A DNA stretch of 64,000 nt from Porodaedalea pini (taxonomy: Eukaryota > Basidiomycota > Agaricomycetes > Hymenochaetales > Hymenochaetaceae): positions 1-64,000 of the forward strand of contig NBAY01000128.1 of the NCBI GenBank assembly GCA_002794775.1, read 5' to 3'. Shown piece by piece: positions 39,597 through 52,418 of this stretch (the stretch's first letter is position 1; each line of letters starts with the position of its first letter). The notes under the pieces are model-generated. The model was not told the DNA's origin, did not search any database, and saw only the letters and a program-made list of their open reading frames with translations. The position numbers and the translations under genes were made by a program.

Positions 39597-42500
39597 TAAG
39601 TAATGCAGTCCATTGAGATCTAGATGCTTTAGGAATATGATATATATCTGGATGCTGTAAAGACACTATACCATCTTTTGGAGTATCATTCCAACCAGAA
39701 CTTTGAATCACAGACTCCATCTGTCTTAAGATGTTTGCTCTGAATGATGAAACAAGGTTTATTGAATCTTCAGAAAAGAAGTCAGTACTACTAGGATTTT
39801 TAAGGTCTTTATTATTGATAATTTCATCTATATGATTCTGTAAGTCAAGCTCTTCCAAAGCACCTTCATTGTCCCATACAGGAGTTGATTCCATATTATC
39901 AAGCTTTCTTTGGAGACTATAATCATCTCTTGCATCTTGACACTCATGCTTGACATTAAAGTTATGGATAATCTTCTTGTGAGCATCTGAGAAAGAATAA
40001 TTCTTAAAGATATCATCCCAAGTTGAATTATAATCTTTGAGATCAGAAGCTTGTCTCCAGGGTTTAAAGAAAGTGAGCATAGTTGCACAATAGTATTCTC
40101 TATCTCCTTTGTCTGGTCTTGGGATACCTCCTATAAAATTAGGTACTAGTGCATCTTTCTCATTAGATAGACTGACACCATGAGAAGTATACTGTAGATG
40201 ATCATCTGTAAACTTATGAATTGATGCAGTTCTTGTTGTTGCAGGCTCATCCTCTTCTTTATCAAGTATATTAAGTTCATCATCAGCTTCATCTGGTTGA
40301 TCAGAAATAGTAGATGCAGTTATAGAAAAATGCCTATCATATTGATCATCATCAACTTCATAATCTCCAAGCTCATTATTTGAAAGATCTTCATTAATAT
40401 CTATATTAGATATGTTACTTATAAAACTTTGATTTAATTTAATTTGACTTGACTTTTGTAACTTAGCTTTGTGAGCAAGTCTGATCCAGTCATATAAAGA
40501 AATATTATTATAAATAGGTGGTCTACAGATATAGTCTGCAATGTAAGAATATCTATGAATTACATCACCTCTTCTTATAAGACTTACATTTTCATTGTCA
40601 AGATTCTCTATAGAATCTGGATCTTTAGGTACATGGGACTCAGCTTCAAAAAAGGACTTTGTAAATGCAACATAAGGACGCCAGTAAAAAGTAACAAATT
40701 TATAACTTGTATAATGATCTGGATTTCCAAGAAGATAGTGAGAAGCCATAGGAGCACCTATTTCAAGATTTGCAGATATTGAGTTGACTATCTGAGTAAT
40801 GATTTTTCTTCCTTTCTCTGCAGAGTTAGCATCACCTTGAATATACTCTCTTTGTCTCTCAAACACACCCTTTACTATATCAAATATTGTATGACTTTTA
40901 AGTGAGGGCTTAGTAATATAATCAGTCACATAACATGTAATTGCTTTAACTGCTGTGCTTGATTGAAGACAGGTGACATCATGGTTACAGTGCAGAAAAT
41001 ATGACAATATAGGTGTAAAAGTATTAATCCATGGCTCAGTCTTCTTGAATTTTACTGCACCAGTATTTAAATCAGCTTTAGTTTCTTCACTGAGCTCTCT
41101 TGGAAAACGAGCTTTACATGTCTTGTGTTTATCATTATCAATACACTTTCCTCTCCTGCATCTATGTGTATTTGATTTTAATAAAATATCATCAACCAGA
41201 TACTTAAATTTATCCCACCAATTTGAATTCTGAGTACAAGTAGAACAGTCTTGACAATTCTCATTGCAGTTTTGAGGTACAGGTTCAGGTAAAACTTGAG
41301 TAGGATCACAATAGAAAGTATCTTGAGAAGCTTGCTGAACAGTCTCTATTATTTCATCTTTTGTGCCTGTTAAGAAATCACCTGTATGACATGACTCAAG
41401 ATATGCAATAAGTTCTTTCTGAAACTCAGACTGTTCTGTCATTCTGTCTCTAATTTCTCTAAGACTTGGTGAGCCTTTAATCCAAAGTAGAAGATGTAAA
41501 TGAAGTGTCAAATGTCCTTGCTGTTCAACAGTGCCATAGTATACTGCTGTCTTTCCATATAAACCATCATGATCAGTATCTAAACCCAGTATATGTTTTA
41601 TAAATAGACTAACTACCATATGAAAGAAGCGACTGCCAGTAACAGGATTATTAGCTATAAGTCTCGTTCTCTCATCATCTGTCTTTATCTCAGGCTTGAA
41701 CTCTTCAGTTGTATCAGCAAAATATAAACAGATAGGATGCTTTATATCTGCAGGTGACAATGTAATGAACCAGTTTAGTACACCTTCTTGATACATTAGA
41801 GACCAAATTTCATTCCTCATATGTCTTTTGGATGTCAAAGACCCATCTACTTTATATGCAGCATGATCAAGATTGTTAAGTAACTCAAAACACTCTTTTT
41901 CCTCTTCTGACTCAGGTGTGACATGTTCTCCTGCACTTAATCTTGCAGAAAGCTGCTGTAGAGTATGTATATCAATTTTCAAAACTTTGTCAACAATATT
42001 CTGAAAGTTTTTTCTCTTAGTCATTAAGAAACCTCCAGTGGTAGCTTGCTTAATTTGTTCTTGATTAAATGCAGCTAGGACAAAGTGTTGATCAAGCTGA
42101 AACCTTTTATCATGGTACATAAGAAGCCATTTCTTCCACTGAGCTGCAGAAACCATCTTTATCTTGCCTCTAGTATTGCAAACACCACCTAGGCTATAAG
42201 GAAATAACCATGAAAACATCTTAGGATAGAGTTGTGGGTTGTTGTATATACTCTGTGGATTCTCAGACTTTCCAACAGCCATCACACTCTTTGTGTTTCC
42301 TTGAATGAGTGCTTGTAAAGAAAGAGCTGCTAGTTCCTTTGATTTTTTGCCTGTAATATCTTCACTAGTAATTCCATGTACAATAAATGGACACTCTCTA
42401 TAAGTTACTCCCTCTTCAATCTCTGCTTCATTTGCAGCAGTTGACTCTGGATTTAAATTTAAGCCATCAGATTGACTGACATATTCAATTGAGCATGGAA

Positions 42501-43782
42501 TCTCATTATCTGTATAACTGGCAATATTTCTATAAGAAATTTCAAGATCTTGATAGTCTATATGATTGAGCTTTAGCCATTCTAGTGCAGAGGTCACTTT
42601 GTATCTTCTAACAAGTAGAGGTATATATTTGAGCTCATCCTTTGTTGGTCTAGATAGTCCAGTGTGTATATAGGCAAGCACTTTCTGAAATTCTTCCTTT
42701 GGAGGAGGGAGGACATCATATACTTTAGGAATAGGTGTCTCAAATGATACAATATTTGCTCTCATTTTACTGGTTTCAGCAAAAGTTCTAGCAACAAATC
42801 TATTATGTCTGACATGAGAAATAAGAATCTTTTCAGCATATGTTAGATCTTGTAGTTCTACTAGAACTTCACCAATCCATGTACCATTAGCAAGTGCCAT
42901 TGTAGGAATTTCTCCTTTTAAAAGTTTAATTGAACAGGCAGTACAGGCAAAGTGACAGCTTCTATCTATAATAGGATCCTGGACCTCAGAGATTAAATCA
43001 CTACTTTTAGATCTTTCAATATGACTGACTTCATAAATCTGTGAGATATTAGGATCTAATATATCTAAATGTTGCCCAATTTCTTTAATATCTTGTAATT
43101 CTTTCCTGTTTTTAAGATGATCACATACTGCACAACCTGCCTCTGAAATTTGATCAGTATTAGTATCTTTGCACCATTCATTGACAATTTTTTCAAGTAA
43201 AGATTTTGAGGGAGGATTAGGTGGAAAACTATCCTTGTTATTATATTGCAAGTTGGATGCTGTTTTTATTGATATTGTCTTCTTGAGATTTGATGGCTTC
43301 AAAGAGAAAACAATGAAAGCATCAGAATTTGATATATATTTATAGTGTAACAAGAGAGATGAACGTAGATTTTCAACAGAAGTTTTGCTCATACTATATA
43401 TACCAAGCCTATTACATATGTCTCTCAGAGCCTTGCCATTGAGTTTATGAATCAGTTCATTGCAGGGTAAACTACATACTATAGAATTCTGCCTAATTGA
43501 AGTAGAGTTCTCTGAGTATATACAGTGATCAAATATAAATCTTGACTGCTTAGAATAGTCTGATTGCAACTTCTCATGAGAATGGTATGAAGAGATTATA
43601 AAGGGTATCAGATCAGCAAGAGTAAATGTTGATGAGCTGGATGTTCTAGCACCTCCAAATTATAAACCTTTTATGTCGGAAAACTCAGATCTAATTACAG
43701 AACTACTTAAAATATTCTCTTTTTCACAACGACATGGGTTCTCTGATTTGTATGAACTACTAGAGTCAAGCCTTCCTGGGCA

Positions 43783-43945
43783 TTCATATATGTTTTTTGA
43801 CCTTCCAGGGTCAAACCTTCCAGGGTTAAGCCTTCCAGGGTTAAGCCTTCCAGGGCAGGACCTTCCAGGGTCAAGCCTTCCAGGGCAATGCTTTCCAGGG
43901 CAGGACCTTCCAGGGTCAGACCATTCAAGGTCAAACCTACAAGTA
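43783..43945 (-). repeat. 15-bp minisatellite coding PGR pentapeptides
   Basis: About ten tandem units near CCTTCCAGGGTCAAG (plus-strand reading) with small substitutions. The 15-bp length keeps the minus-strand Helitron frame and encodes repeated PGR-containing pentapeptides (PGRLNPGRLNPGRFDPGR). Confidence 0.85.
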
Positions 43946-44288
43946 AATGAGCCACTATCAGTTACACTGCCATGTTGAAGTGGCGAAGAGACCTCGCACC
44001 TTTCTTGAACAGTCATCACTTTCCTGTCATCCTTAAGAGGCTTTTGAAGCCAGCAGTTTGTGCCTTGATTCATTATAGCCCACAGCTCAAGATTTTTGAG
44101 AACACGAGCAAGCATGGTGGAGAGAGATGCAGCAGCAGTTGTTAGCAGTAGTAGTAGTGATTGTGTGAAAGCAAGTGGGCATGTCAAGAGTTGACTTGGA
44201 CTCATGCTGTGTCAATCACTTTGAGCTCACTTGTTAGACGTGTTCTCTTTCCTCTTCACCTATACGTGCATGCGTCAGAGAAGCATGC

Positions 44289-45295
44289 TTATCACTTCTT
44301 CATGCGTGGAATTGTACCACTGCTTGAGCACTGGCTCACAAACTTGCTTGCGTGTCAGTTTGAGGGTTGCAACAGCAAGGGCATCGCAAAGATGGTCACG
44401 AAGCAGCGTGTTGAATCGCACTATGACTTGGAATTACATGCTGCCATGATGCACAATATTCTTGATATGATGCCAGAGTGAATCAAGTAGAACAAAGTAA
44501 AGACTATCTTGCAGCACTTGTCAGAAGCGTGGTGCTGCTGGAAAAGCAAACAGTACGTTGTTTGGTTGAATCTGGACTTTGCATACTAAGCCTTATTCTA
44601 TAGCTCCATGGAAGGTCCCGGGCATGCCAACTGCAATCGAGAACACCATCTTGTGGTACATCAAGAGCAAGGCAGACTGGTGGTGCTCGATTGCACACTA
44701 CGATCGCGAGCATATCAGGCATGGTGCGACTGTCGACAAGGCTGTGGTCAAGAAGAACTTGGGGCGTCTTACTCGACTGTACTTGAAAGCTGAGCAGGAG
44801 CGTCGGCATGCTTACCTCAAAGATGGTCCTTACGTTAGTGCTGAGGAGGCTGTTGCGATCTACACATCGATGGTTTACTGACTTGAGAGTCGGAAATTTG
44901 CTCCCATCCCATTCTCTTAAGATTCAATTAAATACGTCTTTCAGTAGCTCTCACTGATGTTTCCATACAGTCTCCTTTCATACAAGCATGACGCGTACAG
45001 CATCAAAGGTCATCTTAACCAATCAGCATGAGGAGCTTGCTCTCATTGAGCAGATGTATGTCAATCCACATGAATGTATGTTTTTTTTCTAATTGGTCGT
45101 AGGGTGTAGCTAATTGATTCACGTGCAGGTCTGTCTAGGATCAAGCATCTCTTGCTCACTCAGCAAGCCTTCAAAGAGGCAGGTATTGAGTTCTTCGACA
45201 CATATGGCAAACTCATTCCTTGCTACAACATCGAACCCGTTGAGACGATTACAAACACATATTTTGACCAGTTCTTCTTCTTTGAGGCTGACAAG
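44289..45295 (+). pseudogene. prp8: Second copy of the degenerate Prp8 fragment
   Basis: Matches the stretch 29348-30353 of the first Prp8 fragment at high identity: [50 protein letters not shown], and on to EADK. It shares the deletion after KHD (the same AYS junction) and the retained intron, so it descends from the same damaged copy and not from an independent capture. Many differences are CG against TG or CA. Stops follow MMPE and appear at GTTTACTGA. Its left end begins abruptly beyond the Helitron N-terminus and its right end abuts the LTR of copia A. Confidence 0.88.
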
Positions 45296-45525
45296 TATTA
45301 GCAGCAGTGAACCAAAAGGGGTCACACTTCACACCTGAGTCCAATGGATGAGTGCAACAGATAGGGACACTCATACATTGTCTTAGCCGCTTTGAAGCTA
45401 ATATTACATAAGACAAAAATCACGTGATGTTCGCACATGCGCACACATGTGCGAACAGAGGCATGGGAATAAATCAAGAAAAGCATGGAAAACATAAAAT
45501 AAGTGTCAGAATCACACTTTCAACA
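45296..45525 (-). repeat. 3' LTR of copia A
   Basis: 230 bp. On the element strand it starts TGTTGAAAGTGTGATTCTGA and ends CTGCTGCTAATA, the final CA having become TA. It directly abuts the Prp8 fragment. Confidence 0.9.
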
Positions 45526-45553
45526 CTCCCACCTGATCTGACACATCTGTAAG

Positions 45554-48500
45554 TCACCTAAGACCTAACATCCCACACATCTCTCCCACTTTCAAGCGCC
45601 CAAGGGCTTTGGTCATGATATCAGCTGGCATAGACTTAGTGGGCAAGTACCTCACATCCACATAGCCTGCTTCAACCACATCTCTCAGCCAGTAATGACA
45701 CAAATCCAGGTGTTTCATGCGCCCATGATGTTCAGGATTTCTAGCAACTGCTAATGCAGACTGGTTGTCAACATAGAGAACAGATGGGGCATCAAAATGA
45801 TATCCAAACTCAGTGAGCAAGTTGCACAACCATATGATCTCTTGTCCTGATTGTACAGCAGCAATGTATTCTGCCTCAGTAGTAGAGAGAGTCACAATGG
45901 TTTGCAACCGACTTGCCCAACTGATTGCACCAGTTCCCATTTTAACCACCATGCTACTTGTAGAGTGCCTGTCATCCTCATCACCACCATGGTCTGCATC
46001 AGAGAATGTGGTGAACAGCTCAGCTGAGTTGGGGTCAGATGCATAAGTCAACTTGTAGTCTTTGGTACCTTGAAGGTAACAACACAAGTGCTTTGCAGCC
46101 TTCCAGTGAGCCATGCCAGGATTAGCACTAAAACGTGCCAGAACTCCCACTGCATAAGCAATGTCTGGGCGTGTAGCCACAGCAAGATACATGAGAGCGC
46201 CCACCAACTGCTTGTAAGGAACAGTCTTCATGAAGGCAGTCTCTTCATCATTCTTGGGAGCCATGGACTTGCTAAGCTTATGACCTTCAGGTAGTGGGGT
46301 TGTCACAGTGCCACAATTGCTAAGTTCAAAACACTCAAGTATGTCAATGATATACTGGCACTGAGATATAGACAAAGAGTGCTGAGAGCGATCACGCTCA
46401 ATGTGAACTCCCAAGAGGAATGAAGTTGGCCCGAGGTCATGTAGCTTGAAGTGCTTCTCCAACTCACTCTTCACAAACTGGTACTGCTCCTTCGACTTTG
46501 CAGCAATGGTCATGTCATCAACATAGACAGGAATGATAATGCGCACATCCTCTCTGCGATAGACCCATATACTATTGTCGCAGCGCACCAGTTGGAAGCC
46601 CATACCCTTCAGTACTGAATCGAGTTTCTTGTGCCACTGGCGTCCAGCTTGTTTCAGTCCATAGATAGACTTTACTAGCTTAAGAACAAATCCAGCACCA
46701 TAATACTCCTCAAACCCTTCAGGCTGGTCCATGTAGACATCATGATCCATCTCACCATTGAGAAAAGTGGTGGAGATGTCTACACTGTAAAGCTCAAGGT
46801 CCTCAAGTGCAGCTATAGCCAGAATTGCACGCAGTACTGCCCACTTTGCAGTTGGTGCAAACACTTGTGAAAACTCCAATCCTGGGCGCTGTGAGTATCC
46901 CTTTGCAACTAGTCTTGCCTTGTACCTATCCACAGAGCCATCTGCCTTGCGCTTGAGCTTGAACACCCAGCGGCAACCAATAGTCTTACGACCAGTTGGA
47001 AGTCTGACAGGCTAGAAAGTGCCATTCTCAATCAGACTGATGAACTCTTCCATTGCAGCCTATTCCCAAAGATGGGCATCAGGGCACCCCTTGATATCCT
47101 TCCACTGATAGGGCTCTGGACCATATTGCTTGCACACTTCTGCAGAGAATACACGCTCAAGACGATTTGTAGACTTGAAAACATAGTCAAATGCATCATC
47201 AAAAGCAATGTACTTATCTTCAAGACCTGCATTTGTGCCAAAGTCCATGAGCCCATTGAACATGAGCGCTTCTGCTTGCATCTCCTCTTCAGACATGACA
47301 TCAAGTTCATCGTGCTGTTCAGCATCCTCCATGTGCACATCCATTTCTGGCTGATGCACAACTTCAGGCTTAGGTATGGGAACAGGATCAGGTCTAGGAA
47401 TGCGTCGACCTGGATAATCCATAAGTGGATTGATCATTCTGTCCCATGCACCAGTGGTAGTGCGTGGTTTTGGCCTGGGAGGAGGAGCTGATGACAGAGT
47501 TTGAGTCTGATTAGGGTGCTCACTCCTTGGTTTCTTAGCAGGAGGAGTCTGAGAAGGTGGAGGAGACACAGTGTGTTTACGTGCAGAAGCAAGCGGAGAA
47601 GGGGAACGAGTTGGTGGAGGTACAGGAGGGTCCACTAGACAAACAGGAGGTGGAGGAGATGGCAGAACATCATCATCATCATCACTTTCTACTCCCACCT
47701 GTTCTGGCAGATCTTTTGCCTCTGGAGGAGATTGTACCCGCAAATCAACAGGAGTCCTAGAATTGCCTGGAAACACGCGTTCATCAAACTGAGCAGAGTC
47801 ACTAATGATCTCCTTGCATGTAACAGGGTTCCAGAATAGCCATCCTTTGTAATTTGCAGGGTAGCCAAGGAAGACACATTTCTGTGTGTGGGATTGCAAC
47901 TGTTTGCGTTGATCTTTCTGGACATGCACATATGAAGTGCAGCCAAAAATACGAAAATGAGAAACATCTGGTTTAGACTTGTACCAGAGTTGATAGGGTG
48001 TGTTGTCATTCACCGCAGATGTAGGAGAGCGATTATGGACATGAACAAAAGCAGCAACTGCATCCCACCAGAAAGTAGCAGGTAAGTGTGCTTCATTCAG
48101 CATAGTGGTGATGCCCTCAGCTAACGTCCTGTTTGCGCGTTCAGCAACACCGTTTTGGTGGGGTTCATTTCTGACAGTGTGCTGGTGATGAATGCCTTCA
48201 TTTTCGCAGAGTTGATCCCATTCCTTTGGCATGTATTCTCCTCCCTTATCATCACGAGTGGCCTTAATCTTCAAATCTAACTGATTCTCTGCATATGCCT
48301 TAAAATGCTTAAAAGCACTAAAAGCGTCACTCTTCTTCTTCAAAGGCAAAACTGCCCAGAAGCAACTGAAATCATCAATGAAGGTGATCCAGTACTTGTA
48401 ACCATTCCTTGACTGAATGGGAAGAGGACCATGCACATCTGAGTGAACCAATTGAAGAAGACTTGATGCATGATGCGATGCAAGTTTTGAGACATTAGAA

Positions 48501-49969
48501 CGATGCTGTTTGCCTGCAATGCAAGGCTCACAGATTGGATCTGGCAAGTCCTTTGACTTAATCACCATTCCCTCAACTAAATGCTCATTGAGCAGTTTCT
48601 TCACATCACTATGGTGTAGGTGTGCAAAACGTCGATGCCACAGAGTCAAATCAAGTGGACAAGTGCTTGTAAGTGCAGAGAATGCACTCATGGGTACGAC
48701 TTGGCCATTGAGTGATGCAGCATTGTTGGGAGTGACATTTGCAGTGAAGAGGAGAGTGCCATTTCAATTGAATAGAATCTTATCATGCTGAATGGTGACA
48801 ATATACGATTTGGCACGAGTTAAATACAGGACTGAGAGGAGATTTTTTCGCAAATCAGGGACATGAAGTACACGCTCAAATTCAAGTAAGTGTCCATCTT
48901 TGCCATTGATTACTGGTTGAAATCGCACTGTGCCCACTCCAACAGAATAGATGATTTTGTTGTTTGCAAGGCGTATAGGGGTGCAATTTGGTGAATATTT
49001 GTGAAACCAGTGTCGGTGGGGTGTCATGTGGCAAGTGGCACCTGTATCAACAATCCAATCAGTTCCTGCATCGAGAATGAGGGGTGTATGGGGGTTGGTG
49101 AAGTCTGGGGTACTTGCATTTCCAGCAAATTCAGCAGATTGGACAGACTCGGAGTCGTCCTGCTGAGCAGATTGTGCTTTCTCCTTAGTCTTCCCTTTCT
49201 TATCCTTCCTCTTGGCCCTAATTGCATCAATTGCATCACGTCTCTTGAAGCACTTCGACTCTGGATGACCTTTAATGCCGCAAAATTCACAGACAACAGG
49301 CTGAGACGATGAGGAAGGCTTAGAGGGAGCAGAGGACGCTTTCAGGGCCATGGACTGATCACTAGCATGCAATTGACGGTTCATTTGCTCCTGCATAAAT
49401 GCTTCCTTAAGCGTCTTTAACTTGAAATCTGTCAGGAGCAAGAGTGCAGAGCGGAAGGATGAGTACTCTTCAGGCAGGGAGCGAACCAGGGCAACACATG
49501 CAAGCTCATCCTCAAACTCTTCGAGTTTGAGAGTGCTAGTGCACGTATTTCTGATGTTATGAAGTCCATGCTCAACTCTGCTGACTAGTGCGGTCAAAGA
49601 CTCATCCTCCTTCTTGCTGATACCGAAAAACTCATCATAGGCAATAAAATGTGCAGCTGGGTTGTCCTGCTTGTGCAGTTTCTCGAGCGCTTTCCACATC
49701 TCTACAGGGTCACCCATATGTGATTGTACCAAGATCTGCATGCTGTTTTCGAGTTTCTGGTAGATAAGGCTGGCTGCTTGCTCAGCCCTTTCTTCCCAGA
49801 GTTCGACTTTATCAGGAGGAGAAGATGGCTTCGACTCCTTGCCTGAAATGAGGTGCCAAAGCTTCTTGTACTGAAGGGCAGCCTGCATGTCGAATTTCCA
49901 AGTAGGATAGTTGCCTTCACCCAACTTGTTAAATGAAGACAGTGAGTCGGCAGGGGCAGATTTGGACAT
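45554..49969 (-). pseudogene. Copia A gag-pol polyprotein with three nonsense codons
   Basis: One continuous frame of about 1471 codons, the same length as the intact copy C, starting MSKSAPADSLSSFNKLGEG. Stops are TGA at 48766-48764 (CGA in copy C), TAG at 47062-47060 and TAG at 47014-47012 (both CAG in copy C). Every one is a single C-to-T change. Gag with a CCHC knuckle, aspartic protease (VDTGATCHM), integrase, reverse transcriptase (YVDDMTIAA) and RNase H are otherwise in order. It could be copied only with help from another element. Confidence 0.92.
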
Positions 49970-50956
49970 GACGTTTCACAGGTAGGTAGGGGACGATGGG
50001 TATGATGTGTGTGTGATGTTTGGGAGGAATTGGATGTGTGAGTGGGGCACAGTGAAGGAAAGTGTGTACAGACCACAATGACACGATTACAGATGACAGT
50101 TCAATGCAAGCCAATGAAGGTTACCAGACACTCAAAACGTCGAAGTATACACAGAGTCGCCGCAAGACAGTGCTGGTCTGTTGGTCTGCTAAGACCCCGC
50201 AGGCACCGCTGACTGAGAGAGGCTCTAGGCTTAAGTGACACTCAAAAGAGCGTCACAATCAGCGAACTAAGGCTGAGCAGTCGAGCTTCACAGACGATAG
50301 GCTAGTCTGATCCAACAACAACAGAATGGGGTGAAATGGGCCTTAATCAACTCACACCAGAGCTGGTAACCGTGCAAAATGGGACACTGAGGGAGAACGA
50401 GTGGTGCGATTGGAATGCAAATCAACACACACTGAGGAGGCGTGAACACGAGCACGCAGACGAAGTTTTGAGAGAATCGGACCAAGGGTTCCGCAGAAAA
50501 TGCGATAACCACGCGATGCAGCAAAGTGCAGAGTGTAATAAGAGTGGTTGCTCAGTAAAACGTTGCAGCACACTCAAATCGAGTCGAATATTGATGTAAG
50601 TTGGCACAAACGTAGATCACACGTAACCCCAACAATGTGCCAAGGTATAGTGCGAACAGTCAAGCCAATATCGAGTGATGGGTGATAGAGAGGTTTTGGA
50701 TGCAGGTGGTGAATGAATGCAGTGTAGTGCAATGGGAAGTGGATGTGGTGGCACGAAACTTGGCAGAGATGTGGCAGACACACCGATTTTCCAATCAACA
50801 AAGATCCAGCTCAATCTAACCACCAGGAATGTTGCAATCGGCGAAACACTGTGTGTAGGGTGTGCAGATCAGGTCCGATCAGTCTATAATTGAAGCAGGG
50901 GGTGCTTCTCGAAGTCCAGAACCAGTGTGCGAAGTTAGAGCGCAAGGCTCATAACC

Positions 50957-51186
50957 TATTAGCAGCAGTGAACCAAAAGGGGTCACACTTCACACCTGAG
51001 TCCAATGGATGAGTGCAACAGATAGGGACACTCATACATTGTCTTAGCCGCTTTGAAGCTAATATTACATAAGACAAAAATCACGTGATGTTCGCACATG
51101 CGCGCACATGTGTGAACAGAGGCGTGGGAATAAATCAAGAAAAGCATGGAAAACATAAAATAAGTGTCAGAATCACACTTTCAACA
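50957..51186 (-). repeat. 5' LTR of copia A
   Basis: 230 bp, about 98.7% identical to the other LTR, with differences confined to the CpG-rich palindrome (45457-45490 equivalent). The leader that follows starts GGTTATGAGCC, the likely primer-binding region. Confidence 0.9.
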
Positions 51187-51238
51187 CGTCTGGGACGTAC
51201 TATACTTGAGCGTAGACTCGGGATACGTTTACTCAGGC

Positions 51239-51395
51239 TAGGTCGTCGTTGAGGTAAGAGGATTAATACAAGACTAGACTAATACAAGGGGGACGAGTCT
51301 CACCTAGGTCGTCATTGAGGTAAGAGGATTAATACAAGACTAGACTAATACAAGGGGGACGAGTCTTACCTAGGTCGTCGTTGAGGTAAGAGGAA
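51239..51395. repeat. 66-bp tandem repeat, about 2.4 copies
   Basis: Units start at 51239, 51305 and 51371 with TAGGTCGTCGTTGAGGTAAG. The first two are complete and differ at a few positions; the third diverges after GTAAGAGGA. Confidence 0.85.
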
Positions 51396-52076
51396 AAGCA
51401 GAACAAGGAGTTCATGCGATTCCTGAGACCTTATATAGTGACGACCGTGAGACTATATTACCTAACATTACATAATGAGTGGGAATGGAACGAATGAAGG
51501 TTATATGAAGGGAGTGTGGGAAGTGATTAAAAGAAAAGGAAAAGGAAAAGGGGAAATAAAGAAAAGGTAAAAGTTCAAGTTCTGACACAAAGCCAGCATG
51601 TTAACATGTGATCTCCAACCTCAGCGGGAGGCACCCATAACTTTGTCTGCATCCTTGCAGTCGTCGGCGAGGCTTGATTTGCCACTGTCTGTGTCGCATC
51701 GTCTTGATAATAATAATGCATATCTTTTTAAATATGTGTGAAGATGAATCGATTCAAATACTGCAGCGAGGCGACTCACTAGGGCATGTTGAAATTCCTG
51801 ATGTACTGGTGAGACAACCCACGCAACACACAATCTTAATCACAAAGGTAAGCTCAGTCGTTTGTGTGGGATGCGAACGTCTAAGGTGAATCGGAATAAC
51901 AGATAAATATTTATATTTTTGTTTCGGACTCTCAAAGAGCCGCTGTGGTGATAAGAATCATATGAGAGTAAGACAGGATAAAGAGAATCAATATGAAATT
52001 GGTATCATTGGTATATCGCTCGAAAGAAGCAAGAAAGAACTAAGAGATCAAATAAAAGTCCTTATCTTGCAAGCTA
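51396..52076. other. Region between copia A and copia B
   Basis: About 680 bp with no supported gene. AACATGTGATCTCCA followed by CCTTGCAGTCGTCG near 51604-51670 resembles 25548-25580, suggesting a shared older repeat. Confidence 0.35.
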
Positions 52077-52418
52077 TATTGGAAGTATGATCCTGACACT
52101 TATTCTGTATTTTGTTTACTTTAATTATTTTGTTCCCATGCTCTTGCTCGTGGATGGGTGTCCATCTGCGAGCATCATGTGATTTTTGTGTTCCCACGCT
52201 CTTGCTCACAGATGGGTGCCCATCCGTGAGCATCACATGACTTCTTGTATTATATAATATTACCTTCAAAGTGGCTGAGTCCATGTATGAGTGTCCCTAT
52301 CTGTTGCACTCATCCATTGGACTCAGGTATGTACTTGTATATTAATATATCTATCTATTGCACTCATCCATTGGACTCAGATGTGAAGTGTGACCCTTTT
52401 GGTTCACTGCTGCTAACA
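52077..52418 (+). repeat. 5' LTR of copia B (342 bp)
   Basis: Starts TATTGGAAGTATGATCC (TG changed to TA) and ends CTGCTGCTAACA. Longer than in A and C because its 5' half has a different sequence with an internal tandem duplication of about 60 bp (TTCCCATGCTCTTGCTC and TTCCCACGCTCTTGCTC units). Confidence 0.88.

Larger units (their letters stand above)
31498..44205 (-). mobile_element. Helitron (rolling-circle transposon), coding core
   Basis: This interval is one Helitron gene plus the foldback copies that split it. The coding parts carry an HUH-type Rep domain, a PIF1-family helicase and a C-terminal domain with peptidase-like motifs, which together define Helitrons. The outer limits are not settled. 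A candidate 3' end with hairpin and CTAG lies at 22960, and the 5' end should lie above 44205, perhaps before the second Prp8 copy at 44289. Under the candidate limits the host fragments at 25.8-31.4 kb sit inside the element, downstream of the helicase gene. Confidence 0.85.
31498..44205 (-). pseudogene. Helitron Rep-helicase with putative peptidase domain, split by foldback insertions
   Basis: Coding segments 44205-39597, 38747-38434, 37592-37234, 34680-33261 and 32411-31498 total about 2500 codons. An N-terminal part with PGR pentapeptide repeats is followed by Cys-rich motifs (CAVCDHL, CHFACTAC). Rep has the HUH motif (GHLTLHLHLLLW, near 41500) and the paired tyrosines CYVTDYITK near 40920. 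The helicase has Walker A GGMGGTGKSQVI (38440-38480), Walker B FLDEVSML (37370-37395) and TDYASQGRT near 33800. The last segment has NYSC-like VSYSCAYDSVL and GGNNHFTCRII, plausible Cys and His of a UCH/USP-like peptidase. Apart from the insertions, defects are TAA at 43662-43660, TGA at 38542-38540, TGA at 32394-32392, and a one-nt phase change across the nested block. Removing each simple insertion with one TA restores the frame. Confidence 0.88.
45296..51186 (-). mobile_element. Ty1/copia LTR retrotransposon A (inactivated)
   Basis: 5.9 kb, minus orientation, with two 230-bp LTRs differing at about three positions. The internal leader is about 990 bp and the single gag-pol frame carries three nonsense codons. 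The flanks (ACAAG left, CGTCT right) do not match, so no target-site duplication survives. A rearrangement or inter-element recombination at one end is likely. Confidence 0.93.

Noticed and set aside
32409..39599. Foldback copies as introns (introner-like) of the Helitron gene
   Set aside because: On the coding strand the left boundary reads TTACAG (acceptor-like) and the right boundary GTAAG (donor-like), the reverse of what splicing needs, so splicing could not remove them.
43783..43945. CRISPR-like array
   Set aside because: Units are contiguous 15-bp repeats without spacers in a eukaryotic coding frame.
43660..44205. Independent small gene with PGR repeats
   Set aside because: It lies in exactly the same frame as the Helitron Rep segment, separated by one TAA, so it is better read as the protein's N-terminus.
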